Source: Opitutaceae bacterium (GTDB lineage Bacteria; Verrucomicrobiota; Verrucomicrobiia; Opitutales; Opitutaceae). From it: DNA of 42,531 nucleotides. A program made the translations under genes and the position numbers. The notes under the pieces were generated by a model that ran no database searches, was not told the origin of the DNA, and worked only from the letters and a program-made list of their open reading frames with translations. The stretch covers positions 1 through 42,531 of the forward strand of contig JABIRI010000225.1 in NCBI GenBank assembly GCA_018667915.1. Reading direction: 5' to 3'. Shown piece by piece: positions 23,861-32,930 of the stretch (position 1 is its first letter; each line of letters begins with the position of its first letter).

Positions 23861-25165
23861 ATGTCTACTCCCCAAGGTCTCGGCACTAAAGCCCTCCACG
23901 CTGGTCAATCTCCAGATCCTACCACCGGTTCCCGCGCGGTGCCCCTCTACCAAACGACGAGCTACGTCTTCCGCGACGCGGAGCACGCCGCCAATCTCTT
24001 CGCCCTGAAAGAACTGGGTAACATCTACACCCGGATCATGAATCCGACCACCGATGTGCTCGAACAGCGCATGGCCGCCCTCGAAGGCGGCACCGGCGCC
24101 CTCGCCCATGCTTCCGGCCAAGCCGCCATCACCGACGCGATTCTCAACCTCGCCGGCAGTGGCGACCATATCGTATCCGTTTCCCAACTCTACGGCGGCA
24201 CCTACAATCTCTTCCACTACACCCTGCCCAAACTCGGCATCGAAGTGGACTTTGTCGACGCCGGCGATCCCGACGCTTTCACGCGCGCGTTGAAACCCAA
24301 CACCAAAGCGTTCTACGGCGAAGGCCTCGGGAACCCCGCCCTCAACATCTTCCCGATGGAAGAAGTCGGTGCCATCGCCAAAGAAGCCGGGGTGCCGCTC
24401 ATCATCGACAATACCGCCCTCTCTCCGATCCTGAATCGTCCGTTCGAATGGGGCGCCAACATCGTAGTGCACTCGACCACCAAATACCTCGGCGGTCACG
24501 GCACCTCCATCGGCGGCATCGTCGTCGACGGCGGCAATTTCGATTATGGTCAAGGCCGCTTCCCGGGCTTCACCGAACCCGACGCCTCTTACCATGGCCT
24601 CGTGCATTGGGATACGTTCAAAGCCTTCCCGCCCGCGGGTGATGCAAATATCGCCTTCATCATGAAGATGCGGTTGCAACTCCTCCGCGATATCGGCGCC
24701 TGCCAATCCCCCTTCAACGCTTGGCAAACCCTGCAAGGTATCGAGACCCTGCACCTGCGCATGCAACGCATCTGTGAGAACGCGCAGAAAGCCGCCGAAT
24801 TCCTCGCGGCCGACGATCGCGTGGCCTGGGTCAACTATCCCGGACTCGCCGACAGTCCAAACCACGCGGCCGCCAAGAAATACCTCAGCGGTGGTTTCGG
24901 TGGTCTCCTCGGTTTCGGCCTTAAGACCGGCTACGAAGGCGCGGGCAAGTTCATCGGTGGACTCTCCTTATTCTCGCACGTCGCCAACATCGGTGACGCC
25001 AAATCTCTCGCGATTCACCCGGCCAGCACGACACACAGTCAACTCACCGCCGACGAGCAAGTCGCTTCCGGCACCACGCCGGACTTCGTCCGTCTCTCCC
25101 TCGGCATCGAAGACTGGAGCGACTTACAAGCCGACATCGAAGCCGGCCTCGCCGCCGCAGGCTAA
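23861..25165 (+). CDS. metY: O-acetylhomoserine (thiol)-lyase, PLP-dependent
   Basis: 434 residues, the usual length for O-acetylhomoserine sulfhydrylases and longer than cystathionine gamma-synthases (about 380-400). The Cys/Met-metabolism PLP fold is shown by SYVFRDAEHAANLFALKELGNIYTRIMNPT-type sequence (YTRIMNPT at 56-63), DNTALSP (183-189) and the PLP lysine Lys208 in HSTTKYLGGHG. The expected reaction makes homocysteine from O-acetylhomoserine and sulfide. The ATG follows a C/T-rich leader. No SAM or other riboswitch fits in the 45 bases between the M20 gene and this start. A terminator follows, and a MetR-like regulator lies 1.7 kb away. Confidence 0.9.
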   Translation: MSTPQGLGTKALHAGQSPDPTTGSRAVPLYQTTSYVFRDAEHAANLFALKELGNIYTRIMNPTTDVLEQRMAALEGGTGALAHASGQAAITDAILNLAGSGDHIVSVSQLYGGTYNLFHYTLPKLGIEVDFVDAGDPDAFTRALKPNTKAFYGEGLGNPALNIFPMEEVGAIAKEAGVPLIIDNTALSPILNRPFEWGANIVVHSTTKYLGGHGTSIGGIVVDGGNFDYGQGRFPGFTEPDASYHGLVHWDTFKAFPPAGDANIAFIMKMRLQLLRDIGACQSPFNAWQTLQGIETLHLRMQRICENAQKAAEFLAADDRVAWVNYPGLADSPNHAAAKKYLSGGFGGLLGFGLKTGYEGAGKFIGGLSLFSHVANIGDAKSLAIHPASTTHSQLTADEQVASGTTPDFVRLSLGIEDWSDLQADIEAGLAAAG

Positions 25166-25202
25166 GCCATTCGATCACCGAATCGTTTCCTGCTCGAAAA
25201 TC

Positions 25203-25232
25203 AAAGCCCTCCCGCAACGGAGGGCTTTTTTT
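25203..25232 (+). terminator. Intrinsic terminator of metY
   Basis: Perfect 10-bp stem AAAGCCCTCC/GGAGGGCTTT with loop cgcaac and seven T at 25226-25232, located 38 bases after the metY stop. Confidence 0.93.
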
Positions 25233-25305
25233 ATTTCGCCAAAGTTCCGCCGTGCCATCGACGTGTTTTCTGAGCCAATGTCACGGGCTCCCACCATCAC
25301 GCTGA

Positions 25306-26892
25306 ATGTCCGACTCGCCTAACGATCCCCTTCCTCCCAACCGAGCGCTTATCTTTGCTCGGCTATATCTCGGATGGGTAGTGATCGTGATCGCCGTTGT
25401 CATCGGGGCTCAAAGCCTGAGCAAATTCCACCATCCCGCTTTCGGATTCACGCGGTTGCTGCAAATCAGTCCTTCTTGGGGACAAAAAGGCCTGCCCGAA
25501 CTGCGCGAGGATTCGATCTATATTTATCGCGAGGAGGCCGGTTACGATGGGCAATTTTATGCGCAGCTCGCCTTGCGTCCGAGCCTGCAGGATCCCGCAC
25601 TGGAGCAGGCTGTCGACATTCCTTCGATGCGAGCTCGGCGTATCTTGGCTTCATGGGTCGCCGCGCTAGTCGGCATGGGCGACGGCGAGCGCGCCCTGCA
25701 CGCCTACGCTTGGCTCAATGTGATTTGTTGGATCGGGCTTGGGGCCGTGCTGCTGCGGCTTTTTCCTCCGCGCAGTCTGGCGAATCTCATCGCTTGGATC
25801 GGACTGATGTTTTCCGCCGGCGTGGCCACCAGTGTGGTTTACGCGCTCACCGATTTACCGGCCTTGTTGCTGCTGGCGATCGGTATGTTAGTGCTGCAAC
25901 GCGGTCATTTGAAATCTACCGCGGGTCTGTTCGCCGCCGCCTGCCTCACCCGCGAGACATCCGTGCTGGGAGGATTGATTGTATTCCAAGCCAACACTTG
26001 GCGGCAGCGCATCACCAACGGGGCCATCATCGTGGTGCCCCTCGCGTTGTGGTTTCTCTACGTGAGCCGTATTTTCCCCTCGAACCCCGACAGTCTGCAG
26101 AATTTCGCCTGGCCGCTGACCGCGCTCGGCGGAAAATTGCGCGATACGATTGGGATGGTGATTGCGACACCCCAAGACCGGTTGGCGTGGGCCGCGGTCG
26201 GTGCTGTCGTCGGTATCACGGTGCAAGCTGGTTGGCTGTTGGTGAGGCCTCAGCCGCGCAATCCGTGGTGGCAACTGGGCATCGGTTACGTGCTACTCCT
26301 GCTGGTCCTCGGCCCGCCGACGCTTGAAGGTTTTCCCGGCGCCGTGACGCGACTGCTGCTGCCGCTCCACCTCGCATTCAATATGCACGCCCCACGCACC
26401 CGCGCGGGTTTGGTGCTACTTTTGCTGGGCAATCTCTCCATCTTCGTCGGGGGTTACATGCTCTCTCAAGGCCCGCGCGATACCTTTGAGCTGAACCACT
26501 TTCATCGCCCCGAGGGACCTGTCATTGTCCACATCGAGGAAGGCTGGAATGGCGTGGAGCGTGGCGGGAAACACACGTGGTCGTGGAGCGGTGGAACGGG
26601 CCGAATTCGCATCCAACGTTTCACGGATTCCGACCAACCTGCCCCAGTTGGAGTGATTTTCACATCGGTTGGGGAACTCGGATGTAACGTCACGATCCAT
26701 CAGGGGAAGAAGCTCCTGTGGAAAGGTTTCACCAAGAAGCCGGGAGTAACCGTATCGCTGCGTGACATCGAACTCGATGAAACCGGCCGGGCGTGGCTGG
26801 ACTTCCACACCGATGATCCACCGTTTGTAGAACCGGTAACCGGGCGCCGATTGACGTTCGCAGTCTACAATTTCGGTTACCTCGATAATTGA
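25306..26892 (+). CDS. Polytopic membrane protein, GT-C-like, with C-terminal soluble domain
   Basis: 528 residues. There is one TM helix near 18-38, then an extracytoplasmic loop with YREEAGYDGQFYAQLALRP (about 75-93). About nine more hydrophobic segments run to residue 385. The C-terminal 140 residues form a soluble beta-rich domain (WSWSGGTGRIRIQRF, NVTIHQGKKLLW) with no known motif. The GYDGQFY loop motif recurs in unannotated membrane proteins resembling GT-C glycosyltransferases or mannosyltransferases, where an acidic residue in the first loop is catalytic. A glycosyltransferase role is therefore plausible but unproven. It sits after the metY terminator and converges with the LysR gene. 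Confidence 0.75.
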   Translation: MSDSPNDPLPPNRALIFARLYLGWVVIVIAVVIGAQSLSKFHHPAFGFTRLLQISPSWGQKGLPELREDSIYIYREEAGYDGQFYAQLALRPSLQDPALEQAVDIPSMRARRILASWVAALVGMGDGERALHAYAWLNVICWIGLGAVLLRLFPPRSLANLIAWIGLMFSAGVATSVVYALTDLPALLLLAIGMLVLQRGHLKSTAGLFAAACLTRETSVLGGLIVFQANTWRQRITNGAIIVVPLALWFLYVSRIFPSNPDSLQNFAWPLTALGGKLRDTIGMVIATPQDRLAWAAVGAVVGITVQAGWLLVRPQPRNPWWQLGIGYVLLLLVLGPPTLEGFPGAVTRLLLPLHLAFNMHAPRTRAGLVLLLLGNLSIFVGGYMLSQGPRDTFELNHFHRPEGPVIVHIEEGWNGVERGGKHTWSWSGGTGRIRIQRFTDSDQPAPVGVIFTSVGELGCNVTIHQGKKLLWKGFTKKPGVTVSLRDIELDETGRAWLDFHTDDPPFVEPVTGRRLTFAVYNFGYLDN

Positions 26893-26905
26893 TCGAACCA
26901 CCCCA

Positions 26906-27853
26906 CTAGACGTGAGCTTTTCGCAATGTCTGCTGCAGGTTCTTCACAAATGCGCAGACCAGCGGTCCGGCTTCACGGTCGGGCCAGGTCGCAGCCCACC
27001 ACACGCGTTTCCAGCCACCGCGCCCAATTCGGCGAGCGACCAGTTCCCCTCTTTCAACCTGGGGCACAATCGCCCAGTTGGCCAAACACGCGACTCCCAT
27101 ATTGGCTCTGATCAGGGCGAACACCGCTTCCGTCAGACTCACGTTGGTAAAGCGCTCCGGCCACACCCCGGCGGGTTTCAGCACCTCGCGACACAACAAC
27201 GAATCTTCCGGACGTTTCGCGTAGATTAGCAAATTTTCACGCACGATATCCGCCGGCTGCACCACACGTTTTTTGGCCAACGGATTATCCGGATGCATGA
27301 GCAACATCATCTCGTCCTTCAGCGTAGGGGCCAGCGTCAGCTTCCGACCGCCTTGCGGGCGTTCCGTAGTCAGCACCACATCCACCTCACGGTTGACCAA
27401 CGCCTCTTCCCATCGGTTGGTCGCCTCCGCGACCAAATTTACCTCCACTTCGGGATACCCTTTGCGAAAATTTTCAATCACCTCGGGCAACCAGTGATAT
27501 CCGGTGTAACACTGCGTGCACATGCGGATCGTTCCGGCCGAGCCACTCGTGATGGCATCCAAACGTTGTTCGGTATCACCAATTACATTCAACACTTTCG
27601 CCGCCGCCTCCAACATGACTTCACCCGCCGCCGTCGGACGCATTGCCCGCGTCTCTCGCGAAAACAAGGGGGCGCCCACGCCGGACTCCAACGCCTTAAG
27701 CTGATGACTTAAGGCCGACGGCGTGAGCCGCAGGCGCTTGGCCGCGGCGGTGAGCCCCCGCATTTCCGCCACCGCCCAGACCAAGCGGAAGTCTCTCATT
27801 TCCAACCCGGAGTAGGCATCGAAAGAGCGAGCCTTATGTTGAATACTATTCAT
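26906..27853 (-). CDS. LysR-family transcriptional regulator, MetR-like
   Basis: 315 residues from the ATG at 27853; the frame extends to 27889 with poor support. The N-terminal winged helix-turn-helix is FRLVWAVAEMRGLTAAAKRLRLTPSALSHQLKALESGVGAPLFSR. The effector domain begins IRMCTQCYTGYHWLPEVIENFRKGYPEVEV. The HWLPEVIENF block and overall pattern resemble MetR, the homocysteine-responsive activator of methionine genes, more than other LysR proteins. The metY gene 1.7 kb away is a candidate target. It is transcribed away from the orphan permease gene, with 57 bp between the two starts. Confidence 0.88.
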   Translation of the reverse strand: MNSIQHKARSFDAYSGLEMRDFRLVWAVAEMRGLTAAAKRLRLTPSALSHQLKALESGVGAPLFSRETRAMRPTAAGEVMLEAAAKVLNVIGDTEQRLDAITSGSAGTIRMCTQCYTGYHWLPEVIENFRKGYPEVEVNLVAEATNRWEEALVNREVDVVLTTERPQGGRKLTLAPTLKDEMMLLMHPDNPLAKKRVVQPADIVRENLLIYAKRPEDSLLCREVLKPAGVWPERFTNVSLTEAVFALIRANMGVACLANWAIVPQVERGELVARRIGRGGWKRVWWAATWPDREAGPLVCAFVKNLQQTLRKAHV

Positions 27854-27865
27854 CGTTATAGTGAT

Positions 27866-27882
27866 TAGTGTTAATTTTACTA
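27866..27882. promoter_or_regulatory. Candidate LysR-type operator between divergent genes
   Basis: The sequence TAGT-N9-ACTA is a short dyad in the 57-bp gap between the LysR gene and the permease gene. It overlaps the proposed -35 box of the permease promoter. LysR proteins commonly bind such dyads (T-N11-A class) near their own divergent promoter. The match is short and could be chance in an A/T-rich gap. Confidence 0.3.
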
Positions 27883-27904
27883 AATCCACATAAGTCCCTA
27901 AAAT
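27876..27904 (+). promoter_or_regulatory. Sigma-70-type promoter of the orphan permease, possibly leaderless
   Basis: TTTACT (27876-27881) and TAAAAT (27899-27904) are separated by exactly 17 bases. The predicted transcription start falls about 7 bases after the -10 box, at or next to the ATG at 27911, so the mRNA may have no leader. Confidence 0.45.
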
Positions 27905-27910
27905 GGGCGC

Positions 27911-30337
27911 ATGTCCACGCTGATTTCCGATATTCTTTCCGCCCTTCGCTTCTTCAGTCGACGCCGTTTCGCGTTCTTGATCAGCGTGAGCACGATGGCG
28001 TTGGCGCTAGGGGCGAACACCGCGGTATTTTCGGCGCTGCGCGCCTTCATCTTTTCCAATCTCGGAGTGCCGGAAGCCGAGCGTAGCGTGTTTCTATGGA
28101 CGACCAAGGCCCTTCCGGGCCGGGGCACGGTCAACTTCTTCGGATCATATCCCAACTATGAGCGCCTGCGCGACCAGACCGAATCGTTTTCGGCGACTGC
28201 CGCGATGCTTACCTTGGATCTGAATTGGGATCAGGGAGATCAAACCACGCGAATTCAGGGTGTGCGGGTCACTCAAGACTTCCTTGATGTCTTCGATATC
28301 GAGCCGCAGTTGGGTCGCAAACTTCTGCCCGAAGAACATGGGCCCGGAGCTGCCCCCAGTGCATTGATCTCAGACCGGCTTTGGCGCAGTGCCTTCAACG
28401 CCAGTTCCGACGCCGTGGGACAAACCCTGCGCATCAACGGTGAACTCATCACGATCGTCGGCATTTTGCCTGCAAGGTTCGAACAGCCCTTCAACGCGCA
28501 GATGTGGCTGCCCTTTGATCTCCCCGAGCGCCTCTGGACCGCGATCAACGGCGGGCGTGGGCTTACACTCATGGGGCGTCTCAAAGAGGGCGTTTCGCTA
28601 GACGCGGCCAACCGCGAACTCACCCACTTCGCCAAAGTGAACGAACAGGTCGACCCGGCCAACGAAGACTGGGACTGGCTCGCGCAAGCGCTGCCCGAAA
28701 ACACCCTCGCAGGAGCAGGTAACGCCCTCTTGCTGGTGCAGGCCGGCGCCGGAATTCTGCTGCTACTCGCGGTCACCAACCTCACTTCGCTTCTCCTCGC
28801 CTGGTCCAGCGAACGTGCCCGCGAGAATGCCCTGCGCCTTGCCCTCGGCGCGAACGGTTGGCATCTCATCCGCCAATACCTTGTGCAAAGTATCGTGCTG
28901 GTTTCAGCGGGAGGCGCAGCCGGTCTGATTCTCGCCAACGCAGTCCTTCCTCTGCTCGGCTATCTGAATCCCAACCCTTCTTTTAATACCTTCATGGAGG
29001 AACTGTCCCTCGATCGCACGACCCTCGGATTTACCGGCGCGCTTATCTTGATCACCGCATTGGTGGCAGGGGTCCTACCCGCACTGCATGCCCGACGCAC
29101 CAATCTCGACGCCGTGCTGCGAGAAGGCGGGCGTAGCGGCGGCGCTGGTCCCACCTCCTTACGTTGGCAACGTATGCTGGTAATCGTGCAATCCGCCATC
29201 TCGGTCGTCATCCTGGTCGTTGCTGCTATGGCTGGGCTTGGTTTCAAAAAACTTTCCCATATCAACCTCGGATTTACCGCCGAAGATCGTGCGACTTTCC
29301 GGATCGAGTTCCCAACTCCATCACACGAATCCCATGAAGCACGCGCTCAATTTGTCCGCGAACTCGAACTCAACCTCGCGCAGGAGCCGACCCTCACGGA
29401 CTTCGGTTTCAGTTCCACGATTCCTGTGGGCGACATCCAATGGGGCGGCGGTTTCAAACCTCAACTCTCCAACGGGACCTTCACCGAAGAACCCCACGCA
29501 TTTCACTTTCGTCGTGCCTCACCTTCCTACACCCGCGTGTTGGGCACTAAGCTCGTGGAAGGCCGGCGGCTCAGTCCACATGACACCGCGGAGTCGCGCC
29601 CCATCGCGGTGATCAGCCAGTCGTTGGCTGAAAAATTTTGGCCCGAAGAAAGCGCGATCGGTCGCATGCTACAACCCAGTAGCCCGGCGGACGCGCCGTT
29701 GATCGAAGTCGTCGGGGTCGTAACAGATGTGCGCGATGCCGGTGCCGGATTTCCCGCGTCTGAAACGGTCTACGTGCCATGGGCGCAAAAATCCGTGCGA
29801 CGCGGTTGGATCGTTTTGCAAGGCCACGGCTCAACCGCCGATCTCCTCGCCGCCGGCCAACGGGCGCTGCGCAAAACCAGTCCCGCATTCGCGCCGATCG
29901 ATGCCTGTTCGCTGGAATCACTCGTCTGGCAGTCCCACGCCATCCCACGTTTGCAAATCACTTTACTGGGCGTGTTCGGAGCCATCGCTCTACTCATGTC
30001 GGTGCTCGGCACCTACGGCGTCATGTCGCAACTCGTGAACAACCAACGAGGCGATCTGGCGGTGCGCGCCGCGCTCGGTGCCTCGAATCATACCGTGCTG
30101 CGACACATCTTGCTGACCAACGCCCGTTTGGCCGCAGCGGGCATCGTCGCGGGGTTGGTCGCCAGCGGATTCATCGCTCACACGGCTGAGGCGGGGTTGA
30201 CGGGTTTTGATGCCTCTCCGCTTTGGCCTTATGCCCTTGGAGGCGGACTGCTGCTCGTGACTACACAGATCGCCAGCTTCATTCCCGCCCGCCGCGCCGC
30301 CAATATCGATATCGCCCAAACGCTCGCGGGAGAATGA
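27911..30337 (+). CDS. MacB/FtsX-like orphan permease (ADOP family)
   Basis: 808 residues with two MacB-type halves. Each has a TM helix followed by a periplasmic domain, then a three-helix FtsX block. The first half starts [27 protein letters not shown] and has the FtsX block near 270-400 (ENALRLALGANGWHLIRQYLVQS). The second starts near RWQRMLVIVQSAISVVILVV and ends with GVMSQLVNNQRGDLAVRAALGAS and ARRAANIDIAQTLAGE. No ABC ATPase gene is adjacent on either side. This matches the acidobacterial duplicated orphan permease group, whose transport role and ATPase partner are unknown. It starts 57 bp from the divergent LysR gene and converges with the acid phosphatase gene. Confidence 0.88.
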   Translation: MSTLISDILSALRFFSRRRFAFLISVSTMALALGANTAVFSALRAFIFSNLGVPEAERSVFLWTTKALPGRGTVNFFGSYPNYERLRDQTESFSATAAMLTLDLNWDQGDQTTRIQGVRVTQDFLDVFDIEPQLGRKLLPEEHGPGAAPSALISDRLWRSAFNASSDAVGQTLRINGELITIVGILPARFEQPFNAQMWLPFDLPERLWTAINGGRGLTLMGRLKEGVSLDAANRELTHFAKVNEQVDPANEDWDWLAQALPENTLAGAGNALLLVQAGAGILLLLAVTNLTSLLLAWSSERARENALRLALGANGWHLIRQYLVQSIVLVSAGGAAGLILANAVLPLLGYLNPNPSFNTFMEELSLDRTTLGFTGALILITALVAGVLPALHARRTNLDAVLREGGRSGGAGPTSLRWQRMLVIVQSAISVVILVVAAMAGLGFKKLSHINLGFTAEDRATFRIEFPTPSHESHEARAQFVRELELNLAQEPTLTDFGFSSTIPVGDIQWGGGFKPQLSNGTFTEEPHAFHFRRASPSYTRVLGTKLVEGRRLSPHDTAESRPIAVISQSLAEKFWPEESAIGRMLQPSSPADAPLIEVVGVVTDVRDAGAGFPASETVYVPWAQKSVRRGWIVLQGHGSTADLLAAGQRALRKTSPAFAPIDACSLESLVWQSHAIPRLQITLLGVFGAIALLMSVLGTYGVMSQLVNNQRGDLAVRAALGASNHTVLRHILLTNARLAAAGIVAGLVASGFIAHTAEAGLTGFDASPLWPYALGGGLLLVTTQIASFIPARRAANIDIAQTLAGE

Positions 30338-30343
30338 GCCACT

Positions 30344-31009
30344 CTACGGAACTTCATAAAATGGATTGGGCAGTTTGAAAATTCGCTCGGCGTGCCTGCC
30401 CGCCAAATCACTGCCTTGGTCGCCCAAACTCGCAATGATCGTCCAGCCCGCTTTCTCCAGTTGGATCCGACGCAACAATTTGCGCTCCGCCGCCGTATCC
30501 GCCGTATCTTCAGCCCCCTGGAAAATGATTTTCTCATACTCCCCCATGCCCTGGAGCTCGAGATTGCGCACCGTGCCTTCGACTTCCTCCGGCGCTCTGC
30601 GACCGGTCAGGAAAACCACATCCACCCCCAATCGTCGGGCCGTTTCATAGACTTCACGCATCGGAACGATCGCCGGGGCGGCGGCTTTTTCCACCCATAT
30701 CACCCACTCGTCATGTTCATACCCAAAATCCGTCGCGATCATCTGCGGGTAGTTCGACAACACCGTCTCATCGACATCAAAAACTACCAGCAACCGCTCG
30801 CCCGGCTGACGCATCGCCGCGCGTTGCTCGATCCATGCCGTGGCCCAATCCGCCACGCGGGCAACGTCCCGCAGATAGTTTCCGTTGTCGTGGTATTTGA
30901 TCACCGCGGCCTTTGCTCGCGAAAGATTCGGCGGCTCGGAAAACGCGATGTTCGCCATCGTTCCCGCCACGGCCAATCCGACCATCAGTCTAATTCGTGC
31001 GCCTATCAT
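30344..31009 (-). CDS. HAD-superfamily acid phosphatase (class B/C type), exported
   Basis: 221 residues with a signal peptide (about 1-24, no lipobox). HAD motif I is FDVDETVLSN with nucleophile Asp78 and Asp80. Motif II is FLTGRR, and the final acidic motif is LGDQGSDLAG. The layout fits secreted acid phosphatases of the P4/OlpA and plant vegetative-storage-protein group, which remove phosphate from nucleotides or small phosphomonoesters in the periplasm. The GAGGG just upstream is only one base from the ATG, too close to be a normal ribosome-binding site. It converges with the permease gene with a 6-base gap. Confidence 0.85.
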   Translation of the reverse strand: MIGARIRLMVGLAVAGTMANIAFSEPPNLSRAKAAVIKYHDNGNYLRDVARVADWATAWIEQRAAMRQPGERLLVVFDVDETVLSNYPQMIATDFGYEHDEWVIWVEKAAAPAIVPMREVYETARRLGVDVVFLTGRRAPEEVEGTVRNLELQGMGEYEKIIFQGAEDTADTAAERKLLRRIQLEKAGWTIIASLGDQGSDLAGRHAERIFKLPNPFYEVP

Positions 31010-31111
31010 GCCCTCAGCAAATCGGTAGATCGCCGAGGGTCAACGTCCGCCCGTCGTCAGAAACTTTGACCCCCTCGCGCCGAATCGATGACATAAACCC
31101 ACTTCCTCATA

Positions 31112-31555
31112 ATGACCGATATCACATTTCAGTTCGCTCACTCTCGGGACGAGAGCCGCATCATCGCCTTGCTCCAGTCGGCTGCGCTTCCCACCGCTGA
31201 TCTACAGAACGCGGCGTGGGAGAACTTCATCCTCGCCCATCAGGCCGAGAAGCTCGTCGGCGTCATTGGTTTGGAACTGCACAATGCCTTTGGCTTGGTG
31301 CGATCCCTCGCAGTTACCGAATCCGTCCGAGGGGCCGGCTTGGGTTCCGACCTACTGCAACGCATCGAGGATCACGCTCGAACGAGTGATATCGGGCAAC
31401 TCGGGCTCATCACCGATAGCGCGCAGGCATTTTTCACCCGCCATGGCTATCAGACCGTGGCCCGATCGGATGCACCGCTGGCACTGCGTGAGACGGAGCA
31501 GTTTCGCTGCATCTGTCCCGATTCTGCCGCGATAATGTTGCAATCACTGAGTTGA
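31112..31555 (+). CDS. GNAT acetyltransferase, ArsN2-like
   Basis: 147 residues with the acetyl-CoA-binding motif A in VRSLAVTESVRGAGLGSDLLQRIEDHA and a later DSAQAFFTRHGYQTVARSDAP. The N-terminal IIALLQSAALPTADLQ and the ending of the form RxTEQFRCICPDSA match arsenic-resistance N-acetyltransferases (ArsN2), which commonly sit beside arsC. The precise substrate is uncertain; ArsN1 acetylates phosphinothricin-like or trivalent methylated arsenicals. The following aquaglyceroporin and ArsC genes on the same strand support an arsenic role. The ATG lies 103 bases from the divergent acid phosphatase start. Confidence 0.8.
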   Translation: MTDITFQFAHSRDESRIIALLQSAALPTADLQNAAWENFILAHQAEKLVGVIGLELHNAFGLVRSLAVTESVRGAGLGSDLLQRIEDHARTSDIGQLGLITDSAQAFFTRHGYQTVARSDAPLALRETEQFRCICPDSAAIMLQSLS

Positions 31556-31594
31556 CCCATGCGGCGCCGACCTTTGCGTTGGTCTGCGAACGCC

Positions 31595-32425
31595 ATGTCT
31601 GAAACGCCATCATTATCTCAGCAATGTCTCGCCGAAATTCTCGGCACCTTTCTACTCGTGCTTTTCGGCTGCGGGTCAGTTTGCGCAGCTGTTTTGACCG
31701 GAGCTCAGATTGGCGTCTTCCAGGTCGCGATGGTATGGGGGCTCGGTATCGCCTTTGCGATCCAGCTCACGGGCTCGATCAGCGGCGCCCACCTTAATCC
31801 CGCGGTCACCCTCGGATTCGCAGTGTGGCGTGGATTCCCCAAGACGAAGATCATTCCCTACCTCCTCGCGCAGTTTACCGGAGCGATGCTCGCTGCGCTC
31901 CTCCTGCTCGTCCTATTTGGCGACGCCCTCACTTCATTTGAAGCTGCCCAAAACATCACGCGCGGCGCGACCGGGGGCGAAGCAAGTGCCATGGTGCTCA
32001 CCGAGTTTTTCCCGAACCCCGGCGGCCGTCCATTGGCAGAAGCCACCATGGTCATGTCCGAATGGCGTGCGATGGGCGTGGAAATTATCGGCACTGCGAT
32101 ACTGATGCTCGTCATCCTCAGCGCCACCAATCCGAATAACCGAGGCGCACGGGCCGCTTACGTGCCTTGGACAATCGGACTCACCATCACCGTGTTGATT
32201 TCTTTGTTCGCGCCGCTCACCATGGCTGGCTTCAACCCGGCCCGGGATTTGGGTCCGCGGATCATCGCCGCCCTGACCGGCTGGGGCAGCAATGTATTCA
32301 CCGCCAATGGCTCCACCGGTTGGTTCACCGTTTATATCGTGGCCCCAATCCTAGGTGCCCAACTCGGCGGCCTCCTCCACTCCCGCCTCCTCGCTCCGGC
32401 CTATCGGCCGAAAAGTAGCGAGTAG
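31595..32425 (+). CDS. MIP-family channel, aquaglyceroporin type
   Basis: 276 residues from the ATG at 31595; an in-frame ATG at 31559, 3 bases after the previous stop, would add 12 basic residues. Six TM helices and two half-helices are visible, with NPA boxes at 68-70 ([11 protein letters not shown]) and 214-216 ([11 protein letters not shown]). Asp after the second NPAR is typical of glycerol-type channels such as GlpF rather than AqpZ (NPARS). Placed between an ArsN2-like gene and arsC, it fits the arrangement described in Sinorhizobium meliloti, where an aquaglyceroporin (AqpS) replaces an arsenite pump and lets arsenite leave the cell. Glycerol uptake is the alternative; no glpK or glpD is nearby. 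Confidence 0.88.
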   Translation: MSETPSLSQQCLAEILGTFLLVLFGCGSVCAAVLTGAQIGVFQVAMVWGLGIAFAIQLTGSISGAHLNPAVTLGFAVWRGFPKTKIIPYLLAQFTGAMLAALLLLVLFGDALTSFEAAQNITRGATGGEASAMVLTEFFPNPGGRPLAEATMVMSEWRAMGVEIIGTAILMLVILSATNPNNRGARAAYVPWTIGLTITVLISLFAPLTMAGFNPARDLGPRIIAALTGWGSNVFTANGSTGWFTVYIVAPILGAQLGGLLHSRLLAPAYRPKSSE

Positions 32426-32495
32426 CCCATTCCCTTCTCGTTCTCAAAAGCTCTGCCTCTCCGTCAAATCCGAAATCCGAATTCGTAAATCCGAA

Positions 32496-32930
32496 ATGCC
32501 AAAACCGCTTGTCCTCATTCTTTGCACCGGAAATTCCTGCCGCAGCCACATGGCCGAGGGCCTGCTGCGGCGAGCCGCCGGCGACTTGCTCGACGTCCAC
32601 AGCGCTGGCTCTAACCCAGCCGGTTACGTGCATCCCCTCGCCATCAAAGCGATGGCCGAAATCGACATCGATATCAGTGCGCACACATCCAAGCACATGA
32701 ACGAGTTTCTAGAAAAAGACGTGCACACCGTGATCACCGTATGCGGCAATGCCGATCAAGCCTGCCCGATGTATCCGGGGCAAGTTGCCCGTCATCATTG
32801 GGGATTCGACGACCCCGCCCACGCTCCGGGTAATGAGGAAGAACAACTCATCGTTTTCCGGCGGGTCCGCGACGAAATCCAAAAAGTCTTCGGCGCCTAC
32901 GCTGCCGGCTGGGCCGGCGCGTCCGATTGA
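32496..32930 (+). CDS. arsC: Arsenate reductase, low-molecular-weight phosphatase (thioredoxin) type
   Basis: 144 residues from the ATG at 32496; the long upstream extension of the frame is non-coding. The P-loop CTGNSCR (Cys10 to Arg16) matches the CX5R active site. Two further Cys at 83 and 90 ([10 protein letters not shown]) match the redox relay of thioredoxin-coupled ArsC such as the Staphylococcus pI258 enzyme. The acid Asp is in [10 protein letters not shown]. It reduces arsenate to arsenite, which must then leave the cell, presumably through the adjacent channel. The 70-bp gap before it contains short AAATCCGAA-type repeats. No arsR or arsB/acr3 is visible nearby. Confidence 0.93.
   Translation: MPKPLVLILCTGNSCRSHMAEGLLRRAAGDLLDVHSAGSNPAGYVHPLAIKAMAEIDIDISAHTSKHMNEFLEKDVHTVITVCGNADQACPMYPGQVARHHWGFDDPAHAPGNEEEQLIVFRRVRDEIQKVFGAYAAGWAGASD

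Noticed and set aside
23825-24865. 346-codon antisense open frame opposite metY
   Set aside because: Shadow of a strongly conserved PLP enzyme; composition follows the complementary strand.
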